Source: Streptomyces vietnamensis (lineage in GTDB: Bacteria > Actinomycetota > Actinomycetes > Streptomycetales > Streptomycetaceae). Taken from it: a DNA stretch of 64,000 bases. The stretch is taken from contig NZ_CP010407.1 of NCBI RefSeq assembly GCF_000830005.1, positions 6,274,001-6,338,000 on the forward strand. Direction: 5' to 3'. The notes below the pieces were generated by a model. It ran no database searches. It was not told the origin of the DNA and saw nothing but the letters and a program-made list of their open reading frames with translations. Position 1 is the stretch's first letter. Every line of letters begins with the position of its first letter. A program made the translations under genes and the position numbers. Of this stretch, positions 16,996 through 25,612 are shown piece by piece.

Positions 16996-19689
16996 GTGCC
17001 ACCCGCCGCCGAGGCCGTGTACGTCGAGGACTCCGAGCACGGGACCGTACGTGACGAGCCGGGCGGCGACGCGCGGCGGCGGTTCGCGGGTCTGCGGGCC
17101 CCGGCCGCCGCCGCCCTGCTCACCGCCGTACTGCTCTGCCTCGCCACCCGACTCTCCCGCACGTACCCCTTCGGCCCGGTGACCAGGAACATCGTCGACC
17201 TCGGCCAGCAGTACCTGCCGTTCCACGCCTACTGGCGGGCCTTCCTGCTCGGCGAGACGCACGGGGACGCCTTCCTCAACTGGAACTCCGGCTTCGGCGC
17301 CAACTTCCTCGGCGACATCGGCACCTACCTGAGCAGCCCCTTCGACCTGCTCGTCGTGTTCTTCCCGGCGGACCGCGTCGAACTCGCCCTGTACGTCGTC
17401 ACCGCCGCCAAGATCACCGCCGCGGCGGCCGCGATGGCGCTGCTGCTCCTGCGGCTGCGCCCCGGTCCGTGGCCGGTCGCCGCCGTCCTCGGCACGGCGT
17501 ACGCCCTCTCCGGCTGGACCTTCAACTACGGCGCCACCGTCCCGATGTGGCTCGACGGGCTCGTCGCCTTCCCCCTGCTCTGCCTGGTCGGCGAGTGGGC
17601 CCGTACCGGCCGCCGTCCCGTCCTCGGCCCCCTCGTCGTCGCCCTGGCCTGGATCGCCAACTTCTACACCGCGTACATGGCGACCCTCGGCGCGGCCGTC
17701 GTCCTCGTGGTGCGACTCCTCACCGCCGAGGAGACGGCCACCGCCCGGCAGCGCCTCACCGGCGCGCTGCGCGCCGCCCGGGGCGTCCTCATCGGCATCG
17801 GGCTCGCCGCGCCGCTCGTCGTGGTCGTCTTCCTCGCCACGAAGGTCGCCGACCCCACCCCCGAGACCGTCTTCGCGCCGGCCCCCTGGACGGACGTCCT
17901 CGCCCGGTTCCTGCCCGCCACCGCGAGCGTCGCCAGCCCCGCCCTGTTCATCGGCACGCCCGCGCTCGCCCTCGCCCTGACGCTGCCCTTCAACCGGGCC
18001 GTCGCCCCGCGCGTACGGGTCGGCTTGACGGCCGCGGTCGTCCTGGTGACGCTCTCCCTCCAGTGGGAACCCACCCACCTCCTGTGGCACGCGGGCGCCT
18101 CGCCCAACGGCATTCCGTACCGTCAGACCTTCGTCCTCTGCGGCCTGTTGCTCATCGCCGCCTGGTTCTCCGTCGCCCGGGGCGTCCCCCGGCCGGCCGC
18201 GCTCCTCGCGGGCCTGGCGCTGCTCGGGGCCCTGGCGTGGGCGGCCCGGGGGAGCGTCGACATCGACCGGTGGACCTTCCCCGCCTTCGGCGCGGCGGCG
18301 CTCCTCGCCCTGATCGCCGTCGTTCTCGCCTCGGTCGGCGACCGCCGCGACCACGCACGCGTGCTCCCCGATTCGACCGGTGACGGCCCGTCCACCGCGC
18401 GCGTACTTCCCGATTCGGCCGGCATCCGCCGGTCGACCGCGCGCGTACTCCCCGATTCGGGTGGTGACGGCCCGTCCACCGCGCGCGTGCTCCCCGATTC
18501 GGCCGGCATCCGCCTGTCCACCGCGCGCGCACTCCCCGTCCTCGCCGTCGTCCTGCTCGTCGCCGCGCAGGCGGGCGAGGTGGCCGTCACCGGGAAGCGG
18601 ATCGAGGAGCAGCAGCGGAGCAAGGTCTCCTGGTCGCCCCGGGTCGGCCCCTGGCACGCGTCCGCCGCCGCGGAGGTGGCCCGCGCGGACGCCTGGCCCC
18701 GTCACCGCACGGATCCCGGCGAGGTCCCCGGAGGCAACGACGTGCTGCTCGTCGGAGGGCAGGGCGCCGACTACTACAGCAGCCTCACGTCGGACGTGAC
18801 CTCCCGGACCCTGGCCTCGCTCGGCTTCGGCTACTACGCCAAGGGCCGGCACCCGGTCAGCCTCGACAACCTGGTGGCGGACGCCCTCTTCTCCATCGGC
18901 ACCCGGCTGCGTTCGGAGCCCACGGAGCCGGTACGGCAGGACGCCGCGCCCCGCGCCACGGTCACCGCGACCACCACCCCCGTACCGCCCCTGGTCACCG
19001 TCCGCCCGCCGGGCCGGCCCGCCACGCACCCCGGGGACTCCGCCTTCGCCCGGCAGGAACGCCTCCTCGGCGCCGACGTGTACGAGCTGCCCGTCCCGCG
19101 CCGTACCGGACGCACCCTCACCGCCCGCTGCCCCGCGGGCTCCCAGGTCTGGTTCTGGGCGCCCGAGTACAAGGGCACGGCGACCCTGGCGGGGGAGCGG
19201 CCCGTGGACTTCGACGGCAAGCCGCCCTCCGTCCGCGCCCCCATGCAGGCCCTCGGCGCCGTCCCGGCCTCCGGCGAGGTACGGATCGAGCTGGGGCCCG
19301 AGGGGAAGCCGCGGCTGCCCCGGGAACCCGTCGGCTGCCTGGTCCGCGCCCGGCTCGACTCCGCCGTACGGCAGCTCACCGCCACCGGCGCCACGCGCGT
19401 GCGTGCCGGCGGACACACCGTCACGGCCGAACTGCCCCCAGGGAGCAGGGGCGTCGCCGTCCTCGCCGCGCCGCGCATCTCCGGCTGGCGCTGCGCCGCC
19501 GGCGACGCGGAACCGCGCCCCGCGCGCGCGTACGAGGGCCTGGTCGCCGTCCCCCTCGACGGACGGGCGAGCTCGGTCAGCTGCTCCTTCCGGCCACCGG
19601 GGATGAAGCTCGGCGGCGCGATCGGCGCGGCGGCGCTCCTGGCGCTCGCCGCGACGGGACTGCTGCATCGCCGACGGTCCCGGCGGTGA
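16996..19689 (+). CDS. YfhO family multi-spanning membrane protein (GT-C-like)
   Basis: An 897-residue membrane protein. About 12 hydrophobic segments fill residues 35-510, beginning with the loop DLGQQYLPFHAYWRAFLLGE and LNWNSGFGANFLGDIGTYLSSPFDL, a signature of the YfhO family, which transfers sugars from lipid carriers onto wall polymers such as lipoteichoic acid. The C-terminal third is an extracytoplasmic beta-rich domain, ending in one more helix and RRRSRR. The GTG start at 16996 has GGAGGAT just upstream. Residues about 454-510 are a four-fold 14-residue tandem repeat in a loop. Two glycosyltransferases follow. A longer reverse-strand open frame here is a shadow. Confidence 0.85.
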   Translation: MPPAAEAVYVEDSEHGTVRDEPGGDARRRFAGLRAPAAAALLTAVLLCLATRLSRTYPFGPVTRNIVDLGQQYLPFHAYWRAFLLGETHGDAFLNWNSGFGANFLGDIGTYLSSPFDLLVVFFPADRVELALYVVTAAKITAAAAAMALLLLRLRPGPWPVAAVLGTAYALSGWTFNYGATVPMWLDGLVAFPLLCLVGEWARTGRRPVLGPLVVALAWIANFYTAYMATLGAAVVLVVRLLTAEETATARQRLTGALRAARGVLIGIGLAAPLVVVVFLATKVADPTPETVFAPAPWTDVLARFLPATASVASPALFIGTPALALALTLPFNRAVAPRVRVGLTAAVVLVTLSLQWEPTHLLWHAGASPNGIPYRQTFVLCGLLLIAAWFSVARGVPRPAALLAGLALLGALAWAARGSVDIDRWTFPAFGAAALLALIAVVLASVGDRRDHARVLPDSTGDGPSTARVLPDSAGIRRSTARVLPDSGGDGPSTARVLPDSAGIRLSTARALPVLAVVLLVAAQAGEVAVTGKRIEEQQRSKVSWSPRVGPWHASAAAEVARADAWPRHRTDPGEVPGGNDVLLVGGQGADYYSSLTSDVTSRTLASLGFGYYAKGRHPVSLDNLVADALFSIGTRLRSEPTEPVRQDAAPRATVTATTTPVPPLVTVRPPGRPATHPGDSAFARQERLLGADVYELPVPRRTGRTLTARCPAGSQVWFWAPEYKGTATLAGERPVDFDGKPPSVRAPMQALGAVPASGEVRIELGPEGKPRLPREPVGCLVRARLDSAVRQLTATGATRVRAGGHTVTAELPPGSRGVAVLAAPRISGWRCAAGDAEPRPARAYEGLVAVPLDGRASSVSCSFRPPGMKLGGAIGAAALLALAATGLLHRRRSRR
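18355..18522 (+). repeat. four tandem 42-bp repeats inside yfhO
   Basis: Units at 18355-18396, 18397-18438, 18439-18480 and 18481-18522 encode ARVLPDSxGxxxST, alternating DGPST and IRR/LST endings, so a higher 84-bp period is visible. A fifth partial copy (ARALPV) starts at 18523. The frame is preserved, so copy number can vary without breaking the protein. Confidence 0.93.
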
Positions 19690-19713
19690 CGGGGTTTCCG
19701 CCGGAGACGACAA

Positions 19714-19752
19714 GAGTTCACCCGGAGTGCACGCGCGGCTCGTTCACCGGGA
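19714..19752 (+). promoter_or_regulatory. GTTCACC motifs upstream of the GT2 gene (PHO-box-like)
   Basis: GAGTTCACCCGGAGTGCAC (19714-19732) repeats the element seen before yfhO; a second GTTCACCGGGA begins at 19742. Their presence before both surface-polymer genes suggests one shared regulator, possibly PhoP. The 28-bp offset between copies is not the usual 11-bp period. Confidence 0.45.
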
Positions 19753-19826
19753 AAATTCGGCCGTTAACGTGCCCGCGTGCCCGCCGTAACGGCGTTTGAT
19801 CATTCGATTCAGTGTGGGGATCCCGA

Positions 19827-20792
19827 GTGCCGAAACTGTCCGTCGTCGTACCGTTCCACAATGTCGGGCCCTATGCGCCCGACACCCTGCGCAGTCTCGC
19901 GAACAACGCGGATCCGGAATTCGAGTTCCTGCTGATCGACGACTGCTCGACGGACGACACCCCGGAGATCCTCGACCGCTGGCGCGACCGCCTGCCGAAC
20001 GCCACCGTCATCCGGCACGAGACGAATCAGGGCGTCGCCCAGGCCCGCAACACCGGAATCGACGCGGCGCGCGGCGACTACCTCACCTTTCTCGACGGCG
20101 ACGACTGGTACGCGCCCGGCCACCTGAGCGCCGCCGTGGCCGGAATCTCCCGTCTGGACTGCGATTTCGCCCGGACCGACCACGTCCTCTCGGAAGGCCG
20201 GAAGCGGCAGATCCGCTATGCCCCGGCCAAGCGGCGCGACACGGTGATGGACCCCCGGGACGGAATCTCCCCGGCCAGCATGGTGACGATGGTCGACTAT
20301 CCCTTCGTCCCCTTCGGCATTTACAGCGGGCGTCTCTTCGAGAACGGGGAATCCCGCTTCGAGACCTCTCTCCGAACCGCCGAGGACCGGCTCTGGATCT
20401 GGCGTCTCCACCTCAAGGCGCGGACTTTCGCGGCGCTTTCCCTGCACGGGGTCTTCTACCGGCGGGGCGTCACCACCTCGCTCACCCAGATCACGGACAA
20501 CCGGCAGCTGGACTTCATTCCCTCGTACGACCTCCTGCTCGACGACGTCTCCCGGGACCACGAGGCGGACCGCTTCCTGCCGAAGGCGGTCCGCACCTAC
20601 TGCGCGATGATCGCCTTCCACATGGGGAAGGTGGACAAGTACGAGCCCGCCGTCGCCGCACGGCTGCGCGCAGACGTCCGCGACGCCCTGCTCCGCATGC
20701 CGCAGGAGGTCCTCGACGAGACCCTCGCCACCATGGACACCCCGCGCAGCACCCTCCTCCGGAGCCTGCGCGACACCGGAAGGACCGCCTGA
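19827..20792 (+). CDS. glycosyltransferase family 2
   Basis: A 321-residue GT-A transferase. The N terminus LSVVVPFHN is the nucleotide-sugar strand, LLIDDCSTDDTPEIL and TFLDGDDWYAPG give the acidic residues, DGDD being the metal-binding DxD equivalent. The remaining 180 residues are a variable acceptor domain. The start is placed at GTG 19827 because GGGGA lies 6 bp upstream and conserved residues begin at once; a GTG at 19812 is possible. Three bases separate it from the next gene, so both are cotranscribed. Confidence 0.9.
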   Translation: MPKLSVVVPFHNVGPYAPDTLRSLANNADPEFEFLLIDDCSTDDTPEILDRWRDRLPNATVIRHETNQGVAQARNTGIDAARGDYLTFLDGDDWYAPGHLSAAVAGISRLDCDFARTDHVLSEGRKRQIRYAPAKRRDTVMDPRDGISPASMVTMVDYPFVPFGIYSGRLFENGESRFETSLRTAEDRLWIWRLHLKARTFAALSLHGVFYRRGVTTSLTQITDNRQLDFIPSYDLLLDDVSRDHEADRFLPKAVRTYCAMIAFHMGKVDKYEPAVAARLRADVRDALLRMPQEVLDETLATMDTPRSTLLRSLRDTGRTA

Positions 20793-20795
20793 CCC

Positions 20796-22163
20796 ATGGC
20801 CCCCGCCCCCGAGAAGGCGCCCGCCCCCGACCTGCCGGTCCAGATCTTCCAGGTGTCCACCCTGTACGGCGCGGCCACCCTGGCCGCCTCGCTCGACGCC
20901 GGACAGTTCGGCCCCCGCGACTCCGCCCGCAGGCTCCTGCTGATCTCGCACAACGCCGAGATCCCGGAGACCGCCCTGCGCCTGGAGACCATGACCGGGT
21001 ACGAGCGGATCGCCGCCCGCTTCGACGGCACCCTCGACTGGAACGAGACGATCCACCCGTACCACCCCGCCGCCTGGGCGCCCCGCCCCGAGGAGGCCCC
21101 GCTCTGGCAGCGCGTCCTGCGCACCGCCTGGGACCTCGGCACCGGCCCGGTCGAGCTGATCGTCGAATCCATCCAGGTCAACCCGGCCAAGGCGCTCGCC
21201 GGCGCCTTCCCCGAGAGCACCGTGCACGTCTACGCGGACGGGCTGATGAGCTACGGCCCGACCCGCTCCGACCTCGCGCAGTCGATCGCCTGCCGGATCC
21301 GCCGCGTCCTCCACCTCGATTTGGTGCCGGGCCTGCGCCCCCTCCTCCTGAGCGAGTACGGGGTCGAGCCCGAACTCGTCCCCGACGCCGCCTTCCGCGC
21401 GGTCCTCGCCGAGATCGCCGAGGAGGCGGCCGACGACCCGGAGATCGCACGAGCGGCCGCCGCGGAGCCGACGGCCCTGCTGCTCGGCCAGTACCTCGCC
21501 GCCCTCTCCCTCCTCACCGCCGAGGAGGAGGAAGAGCTGCACGTACGGATGCTGCGCGGGGCCGCCGCGGCCGGACACCGCTCGATCGTCTTCAAGCCGC
21601 ACCCGACCGCGCCCGCCCGCTACTCCCAGGCCCTGGACGAGGAGGCCGAGCGGAGCGGCGTGCGGCTCACGGTCCTCGGCGGGCCGCTGCTCGCCGAGAC
21701 CTTCTACGAGCGCTGCCGGCCCGAGCTCGTCGTCGGCTGCTTCTCCACCGCGATGCTCACCGCCGCCGTGTACTACGACGTGCCCGTCGCGCGCGTGGGC
21801 ACGGCCGAGGTCCTCGAACGGCTCACCCCCTTCGAGAACAGCAACCGGATCCCGCTCACCGTCGTCGACCACCTGGTCGCGGACCTGGAGGGCGGCGAGG
21901 AGCCCGCGGTTCCCGGACCGGCCCCGGCCTCGCTCACGCCCCTGGTCCGGGCCGTCGGCTACTGCATGCGGCACAAGGTCCACCCGGGGCTCCGCGAGGA
22001 GGCCGCCGCCTTCCTGGCGGAGCACCACGCCGCCCCCGGCACCGCCCATCACTTCACCGCCGAACGGCTGACCCAGCTCGGTCTGCCGGGCGGAGGGGCC
22101 GCCCCGGAGCGGACCGGCACGTCCCGACTGCGCCGCGGCCTGGCACGGAGCCGACGGGCCTGA
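20796..22163 (+). CDS. polysialyltransferase-like glycosyltransferase
   Basis: A 455-residue GT-B-like enzyme. The region VFKPHPTAPARYSQAL followed by LVVGCFSTAMLTAAVYYDVPVARVG is typical of the alpha-2,8-polysialyltransferase/GT52-type family, in which KPHP and the S-T-A loop bind the CMP-sugar donor. Only the first 320 or so residues match that pattern; the Arg-rich tail is variable. With YfhO and GT2 it probably builds or decorates a cell-surface glycan. The donor sugar is not known, and no sialic-acid synthesis genes lie in the window. Confidence 0.75.
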   Translation: MAPAPEKAPAPDLPVQIFQVSTLYGAATLAASLDAGQFGPRDSARRLLLISHNAEIPETALRLETMTGYERIAARFDGTLDWNETIHPYHPAAWAPRPEEAPLWQRVLRTAWDLGTGPVELIVESIQVNPAKALAGAFPESTVHVYADGLMSYGPTRSDLAQSIACRIRRVLHLDLVPGLRPLLLSEYGVEPELVPDAAFRAVLAEIAEEAADDPEIARAAAAEPTALLLGQYLAALSLLTAEEEEELHVRMLRGAAAAGHRSIVFKPHPTAPARYSQALDEEAERSGVRLTVLGGPLLAETFYERCRPELVVGCFSTAMLTAAVYYDVPVARVGTAEVLERLTPFENSNRIPLTVVDHLVADLEGGEEPAVPGPAPASLTPLVRAVGYCMRHKVHPGLREEAAAFLAEHHAAPGTAHHFTAERLTQLGLPGGGAAPERTGTSRLRRGLARSRRA

Positions 22164-22169
22164 GCCGGT

Positions 22170-22309
22170 CGACCGGGGATCAGCGCCGACTCGACCTGGT
22201 CAGCGCGCGGCCGACCGGGTCAGCGTGCGACCGACCGGGGCAGCGCCGGCTCGACCGGGTCAGCGTGCGACCGACCGGGGCAGCGCCGGCTCGACCGGTC
22301 AGCGCTCGG
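22170..22309. repeat. seven tandem ~20-bp units at a convergent gene junction
   Basis: Units start with CGACCGGG and end AGCGNGC. Two types alternate, so 22212-22251 and 22252-22291 are identical 40-bp blocks; earlier units (22170-22191, 22192-22211) are diverged and the last is partial. The array fills the gap between the polysialyltransferase-like gene and the VOC gene and supplies the latter's stop codon (22299-22301). No conventional terminator is seen here. Confidence 0.9.
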
Positions 22310-23072
22310 CGGACCTGACCAGGGTGAAGACCGCGCCCTCCGGGTCCGCCACCAGGGAGAGCCGCCCCGCCGTGCCCTCGCGCGGCGGGCGCAGCACCTG
22401 GCCGCCGAGCTCCACGACGAGCCGCGCGGCCGCGTCCGCGTCGGCGACCTCGAAGTACGTCATCCAGTGCGGGCCCCGGTCCCGGGGCAGCGCGTTGCCG
22501 ACGCCGTGCAGCGAGGCCACCGGGGCCCCGGCCACGTGGAGCGTCGCGTAGTCGTGGTCGGCGGAGACGATCGGCTCGACGTCGAAGCCGAAGACCGTCC
22601 GGTAGAACTTGCCGACCGAGGACGTCTCGTACGTCAGGAGCTCGTTCCACACCGGGGTCCCCGGCGGTCCCGCCACCGCCGTGCCGTGGTGCTCCTCGGC
22701 CTGCCAGACCCCGAAGACCGCGCCGGTCGGGTCGGAGCAGATCGCCATCCGGCCCGCCTCGCCCGCGTCCAGCGGACCGACGGCGACGGTGCCGCCGCAG
22801 CAGCGGATGTTCTCGGCGGTCTCGTCGGCGTCCACGGCGGCCAGATACGGGGTCCAGGCGATGCGCAGGTGCCGGTCGGGCGGCAGCTGGCCGATGCCCG
22901 CCACCTCCTTGCCGTCGAGCAAAGCGCGCACGTAGGGGCCGAGCTGCTGAGGCCCGGGGACGAACTCCCAGTCGAAGAGCGCGTTGTAGAACTCCTGGGT
23001 GGTGTCAAGCCCGTGCACCATCAGGCTCACCCAGCAGGGTGTGCCGGGCGGCCGCGGAGTCGCCTCGCTCAT
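22299..23072 (-). CDS. VOC (glyoxalase/bleomycin-resistance fold) protein, two domains
   Basis: A 257-residue protein of two tandem VOC modules. The first runs from CWVSLMVHGLDTTQEFYNALFDWEF to GRMAICSDPTGAVFGVWQ; the second from WNELLTYETSSVGKFYRTVFGFDVE to LSLVADPEGAVFTLV. This arrangement is common in Streptomyces hydroxylase-like or resistance-like VOC proteins; substrate unknown. The start at 23072 (MSEATPR) has GGAG 7 bp upstream; an ATG at 23078 is alternative. Its 3' end lies in the tandem repeat array. Confidence 0.88.
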   Translation of the reverse strand: MSEATPRPPGTPCWVSLMVHGLDTTQEFYNALFDWEFVPGPQQLGPYVRALLDGKEVAGIGQLPPDRHLRIAWTPYLAAVDADETAENIRCCGGTVAVGPLDAGEAGRMAICSDPTGAVFGVWQAEEHHGTAVAGPPGTPVWNELLTYETSSVGKFYRTVFGFDVEPIVSADHDYATLHVAGAPVASLHGVGNALPRDRGPHWMTYFEVADADAAARLVVELGGQVLRPPREGTAGRLSLVADPEGAVFTLVRSAER

Positions 23073-23231
23073 CGTCATTCTCTCCTCGGACCATCGTCGT
23101 GGCCGTGCCCCCGTCCGATGGTGACACCGACGGCAGCGCGGCGCGCCCCGGCCGTGCCACTCGTGGCGCGATCCCGTCGGAGGTCGCCGGGTCCGCCCCC
23201 GGCGGCCGTGCGGCTGCGCGAGGATGGCCCC

Positions 23232-24059
23232 ATGAAGCCCATCATCTCCGCAAGCGAACTGCTGAGCGAGTCGGCCGGGCCCCGGCCGCCGGTCCTCCTG
23301 GACGTCCGCTGGACGCTGGGCGGCCCGCCCGGACGGCCCGCGTACGAGGCCGGCCACCTGCCCGGCGCGGTCTACGTCGACCTGGACGCGGAACTCGCGG
23401 GACCGCCCGGGAGCGGCGGCCGCCACCCGCTGCCCGATCCGGAGGCCTTCGGGGCCGTGATGCGCCGGGCGGGCGTCTCGGCGGACCGGCCGGTCGTCGT
23501 CTACGACGGGGGTCTCGGCTGGGGCGCCGCCCGCGCCTGGTGGCTGCTCCGCTGGGCGGGCCACCCGGACGTGCGGGTCCTGGACGGGGGCCTCGCGGCC
23601 TGGACGGGGGAGCTCACGGAGAAGGTCCCCGCCCCGGAGCCGGGCGACTTCCGGCCGGAGCCGGGTGCCCTGGGACTGCTGGACGCCGACGCGGCGGCGG
23701 CGTTCCCCGGTACGGGGCTGCTCCTGGACGCGCGGGCGGCCGAGCGCTACCGGGGTGACGTGGAGCCGATCGACCGGGTCGGCGGGCACATCCCGGGCGC
23801 GGTGTCGGCCCCGACGACCGAGAACGTCGACGCCGAGGGCCTCTTCCTGGCCGCCGACGTCCTGCGCGACCGCTTCACGGCGCTCGGCGCGGCCGAGGGG
23901 ACCCCGGTCGCCGTCTACTGCGGCTCGGGCGTCTCGGGCGCCCACGAGGTCCTCGCCCTGGAGATCGCGGGCATCCCCGCGGGCCTCTACGCCGGCTCCT
24001 GGTCGGAATGGTCCTCGGACCCGTCCCGCCCGGTCGCCACGGGCCCGGACCCGCGGTAG
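23232..24059 (+). CDS. sulfurtransferase (tandem rhodanese)
   Basis: A 275-residue two-domain rhodanese. The N-terminal domain starts LLDVRWTLGGPPGRPAYEAGHLPGAVYVDLDAEL and is the inactive half. The C-terminal half carries the catalytic cysteine C230 in the six-residue loop CGSGVSG, which fits thiosulfate:cyanide or 3-mercaptopyruvate sulfurtransferase. The ATG at 23232 is preceded by GAGG. It faces sepH across a strong bidirectional hairpin. Confidence 0.93.
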   Translation: MKPIISASELLSESAGPRPPVLLDVRWTLGGPPGRPAYEAGHLPGAVYVDLDAELAGPPGSGGRHPLPDPEAFGAVMRRAGVSADRPVVVYDGGLGWGAARAWWLLRWAGHPDVRVLDGGLAAWTGELTEKVPAPEPGDFRPEPGALGLLDADAAAAFPGTGLLLDARAAERYRGDVEPIDRVGGHIPGAVSAPTTENVDAEGLFLAADVLRDRFTALGAAEGTPVAVYCGSGVSGAHEVLALEIAGIPAGLYAGSWSEWSSDPSRPVATGPDPR

Positions 24060-24070
24060 CGCCGTAGTAC

Positions 24071-24101
24071 GTACGGGGAAGGGCCCGGCCCTTCCCCGTA
24101 C
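24071..24101. terminator. bidirectional terminator between sulfurtransferase and sepH
   Basis: GTACGGGGAAGGG (24071-24083) pairs exactly with CCCTTCCCCGTAC (24089-24101) across a 5-base loop, in the 47-bp gap between convergent genes. Confidence 0.85.
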
Positions 24102-24106
24102 AGCCG

Positions 24107-25147
24107 TCAGTCCTGCTTCTTCCTGCGGGTGCCGAAGACGATCTCGTCCCAGCTCGGCACGGCGGCGCGGCGGCCCGGGCGGACGCCGTCCGCCTCGGCC
24201 TGGCGGTCGGTGGCGCCGTGCAGCCGGTCGCGGTGGCCCGAGACCGCACGGGGCATCAGGACGTCGGCGTAGGCCGAGCCCGCGCCCGCCGAGGCGGCCG
24301 GGGCCGGCGGCTCCTCCGCCTCCACCTCTTCCGAGGGCTCGGTGTCGGGCGGCTCGGGCACGACCATGTCGCCGCGGAAGCTCGGCACGGCCTCCAGGAG
24401 GCTCGTCAGCGAGTCCCGCTCCTCCTCCGGCTCGACGGGCGCGGGCGCCCGCTCCAGCTGGCGGTCGGACCGGTCGATCTGGCGGTCCAGGGCGCGGTCG
24501 AGCGGCCTGTCCCGGGGCAGCCGGGCGATGCGCGGCACGAAGGGGAAGCTCGGCTCGGGCGCGGCGGCGATCGTGTCGTCCGTCTCGCCGATCAGGGCCC
24601 GCGCCTCGTCGTCGACGGCCTGGACGAGCCGCCGCGGCGGGTCGTACGTCCAGCTGGCCGTGTGGACCTCGCCCGCGACGCGGTAGACGAGCAGCACCTC
24701 CCAGGTGCCGTCGTCGCGCCGCCAGGAGTCCCACTGCACGGTGTCCTTCTCGGCGCCGCGCAGCAGCAGCCGCTCCTGCACCGCCTCGCCGAGCTGCGGG
24801 CCGCTGTTCTCGCCGGGCCTGCGGACCGGGGTCTTGCGGGCCCGCTCGGCCATGAAGGCGCGCTCCGCGAGCACGGGGCCCTCGAAGCGGCGCACGCGGT
24901 CGACGGGGATGCCGGCGAGCTGGGCGACCTCCTCCGCGGAGGCACCGGCCCTTATGCGGGCCTGGATGTCACGGGGACGGAGGTGGCTCTCCACCTCGAT
25001 CTCGATCTGACCGAGGCGCGCGCGGTCGTTGCGCACGGCGGCACGGAGCCGCTCGTCGATCGGAAGCGTGTACTCCGTGCTGTCAGCAGCCTTCAGCACC
25101 AGTCGTGTGCCGTCGTTGGAGACGGCCACGACACGCAGTTCGGGCAT
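24107..25147 (-). CDS. sepH: cell division protein SepH (DUF3071)
   Basis: A 346-residue regulator of FtsZ ring assembly. The conserved N-terminal DUF3071 domain with its helix-turn-helix spans about residues 1-190 (MPELRVVAVSNDGTRLVLK; AGASAEEVAQLAGIPVDRVRRFEGPVLAERAFMAERA). The remainder is an acidic, Pro/Glu-rich disordered stretch ending in a short conserved C-terminal segment RRAAVPSWDEIVFGTRRKKQD, as in other Streptomyces SepH. The start at 25147 has GGGAGG 5 bp upstream. SepH binds FtsZ through its N-terminal HTH region and supports sporulation septation. Confidence 0.94.
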   Translation of the reverse strand: MPELRVVAVSNDGTRLVLKAADSTEYTLPIDERLRAAVRNDRARLGQIEIEVESHLRPRDIQARIRAGASAEEVAQLAGIPVDRVRRFEGPVLAERAFMAERARKTPVRRPGENSGPQLGEAVQERLLLRGAEKDTVQWDSWRRDDGTWEVLLVYRVAGEVHTASWTYDPPRRLVQAVDDEARALIGETDDTIAAAPEPSFPFVPRIARLPRDRPLDRALDRQIDRSDRQLERAPAPVEPEEERDSLTSLLEAVPSFRGDMVVPEPPDTEPSEEVEAEEPPAPAASAGAGSAYADVLMPRAVSGHRDRLHGATDRQAEADGVRPGRRAAVPSWDEIVFGTRRKKQD

Positions 25148-25612
25148 GGGGACCTCCCGGGTGGTGCCTGCCGACGTCACGTGCGTCGCTGCTTCCGCTA
25201 GTCGAGTGTGGCCTGCCCGGGTGCAGCCTGCCACTACCTTGCCGAGTTGCCCGGCGTGTCGGGCATGGACCCTGGAACGCCGTTATGGCACGGTTACCTG
25301 TTCACTACCCGGAGTGACTGGCGGTCACTCTGTGCAGTCGGTTTCCGTGCGATGCCGAGGCGTCGCCGGTTCGAGCGCCGTGTCCGGCCCCCTCCCCGTG
25401 ATCGCGGGCACCCGTGAGGGCGTCCGGACCCAGGGTTTGTCAATGTACTCCATTCGGGCCACCTGGGTGGACCGGCGCGCCGCCCAACTTCTCGGGCGGT
25501 ACGGGAGTTGAGTCTCCGCGATCTTCCCCCGTACGTGTCACTCTTCACAGAAACAGCAGAAACGGAACTATTCGCTTCTCCCGTTTGTCCCTTCTGGGTG
25601 CAAGACGAACAG
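25148..25612. other. intergenic region between divergent sepH and the membrane protein
   Basis: This 465-bp stretch holds no convincing gene. It contains a small inverted repeat GAGTGAC/GTCACTC (25312-25330, loop TGGCG), preceded by TTCAC half-sites, so three TCACT/AGTGA elements lie within 25 bp; this could be an operator for either gene. The last 100 bases are relatively AT-rich and probably hold the downstream promoter. Confidence 0.5.

Noticed and set aside
16870..19713. 947-codon reverse frame opposite yfhO
   Set aside because: It has no start signal or domains and opposes a clear membrane protein gene.
20597..21220. Reverse-strand ORFs over the polysialyltransferase-like gene
   Set aside because: Only shadow frames; the forward gene has the family motifs.
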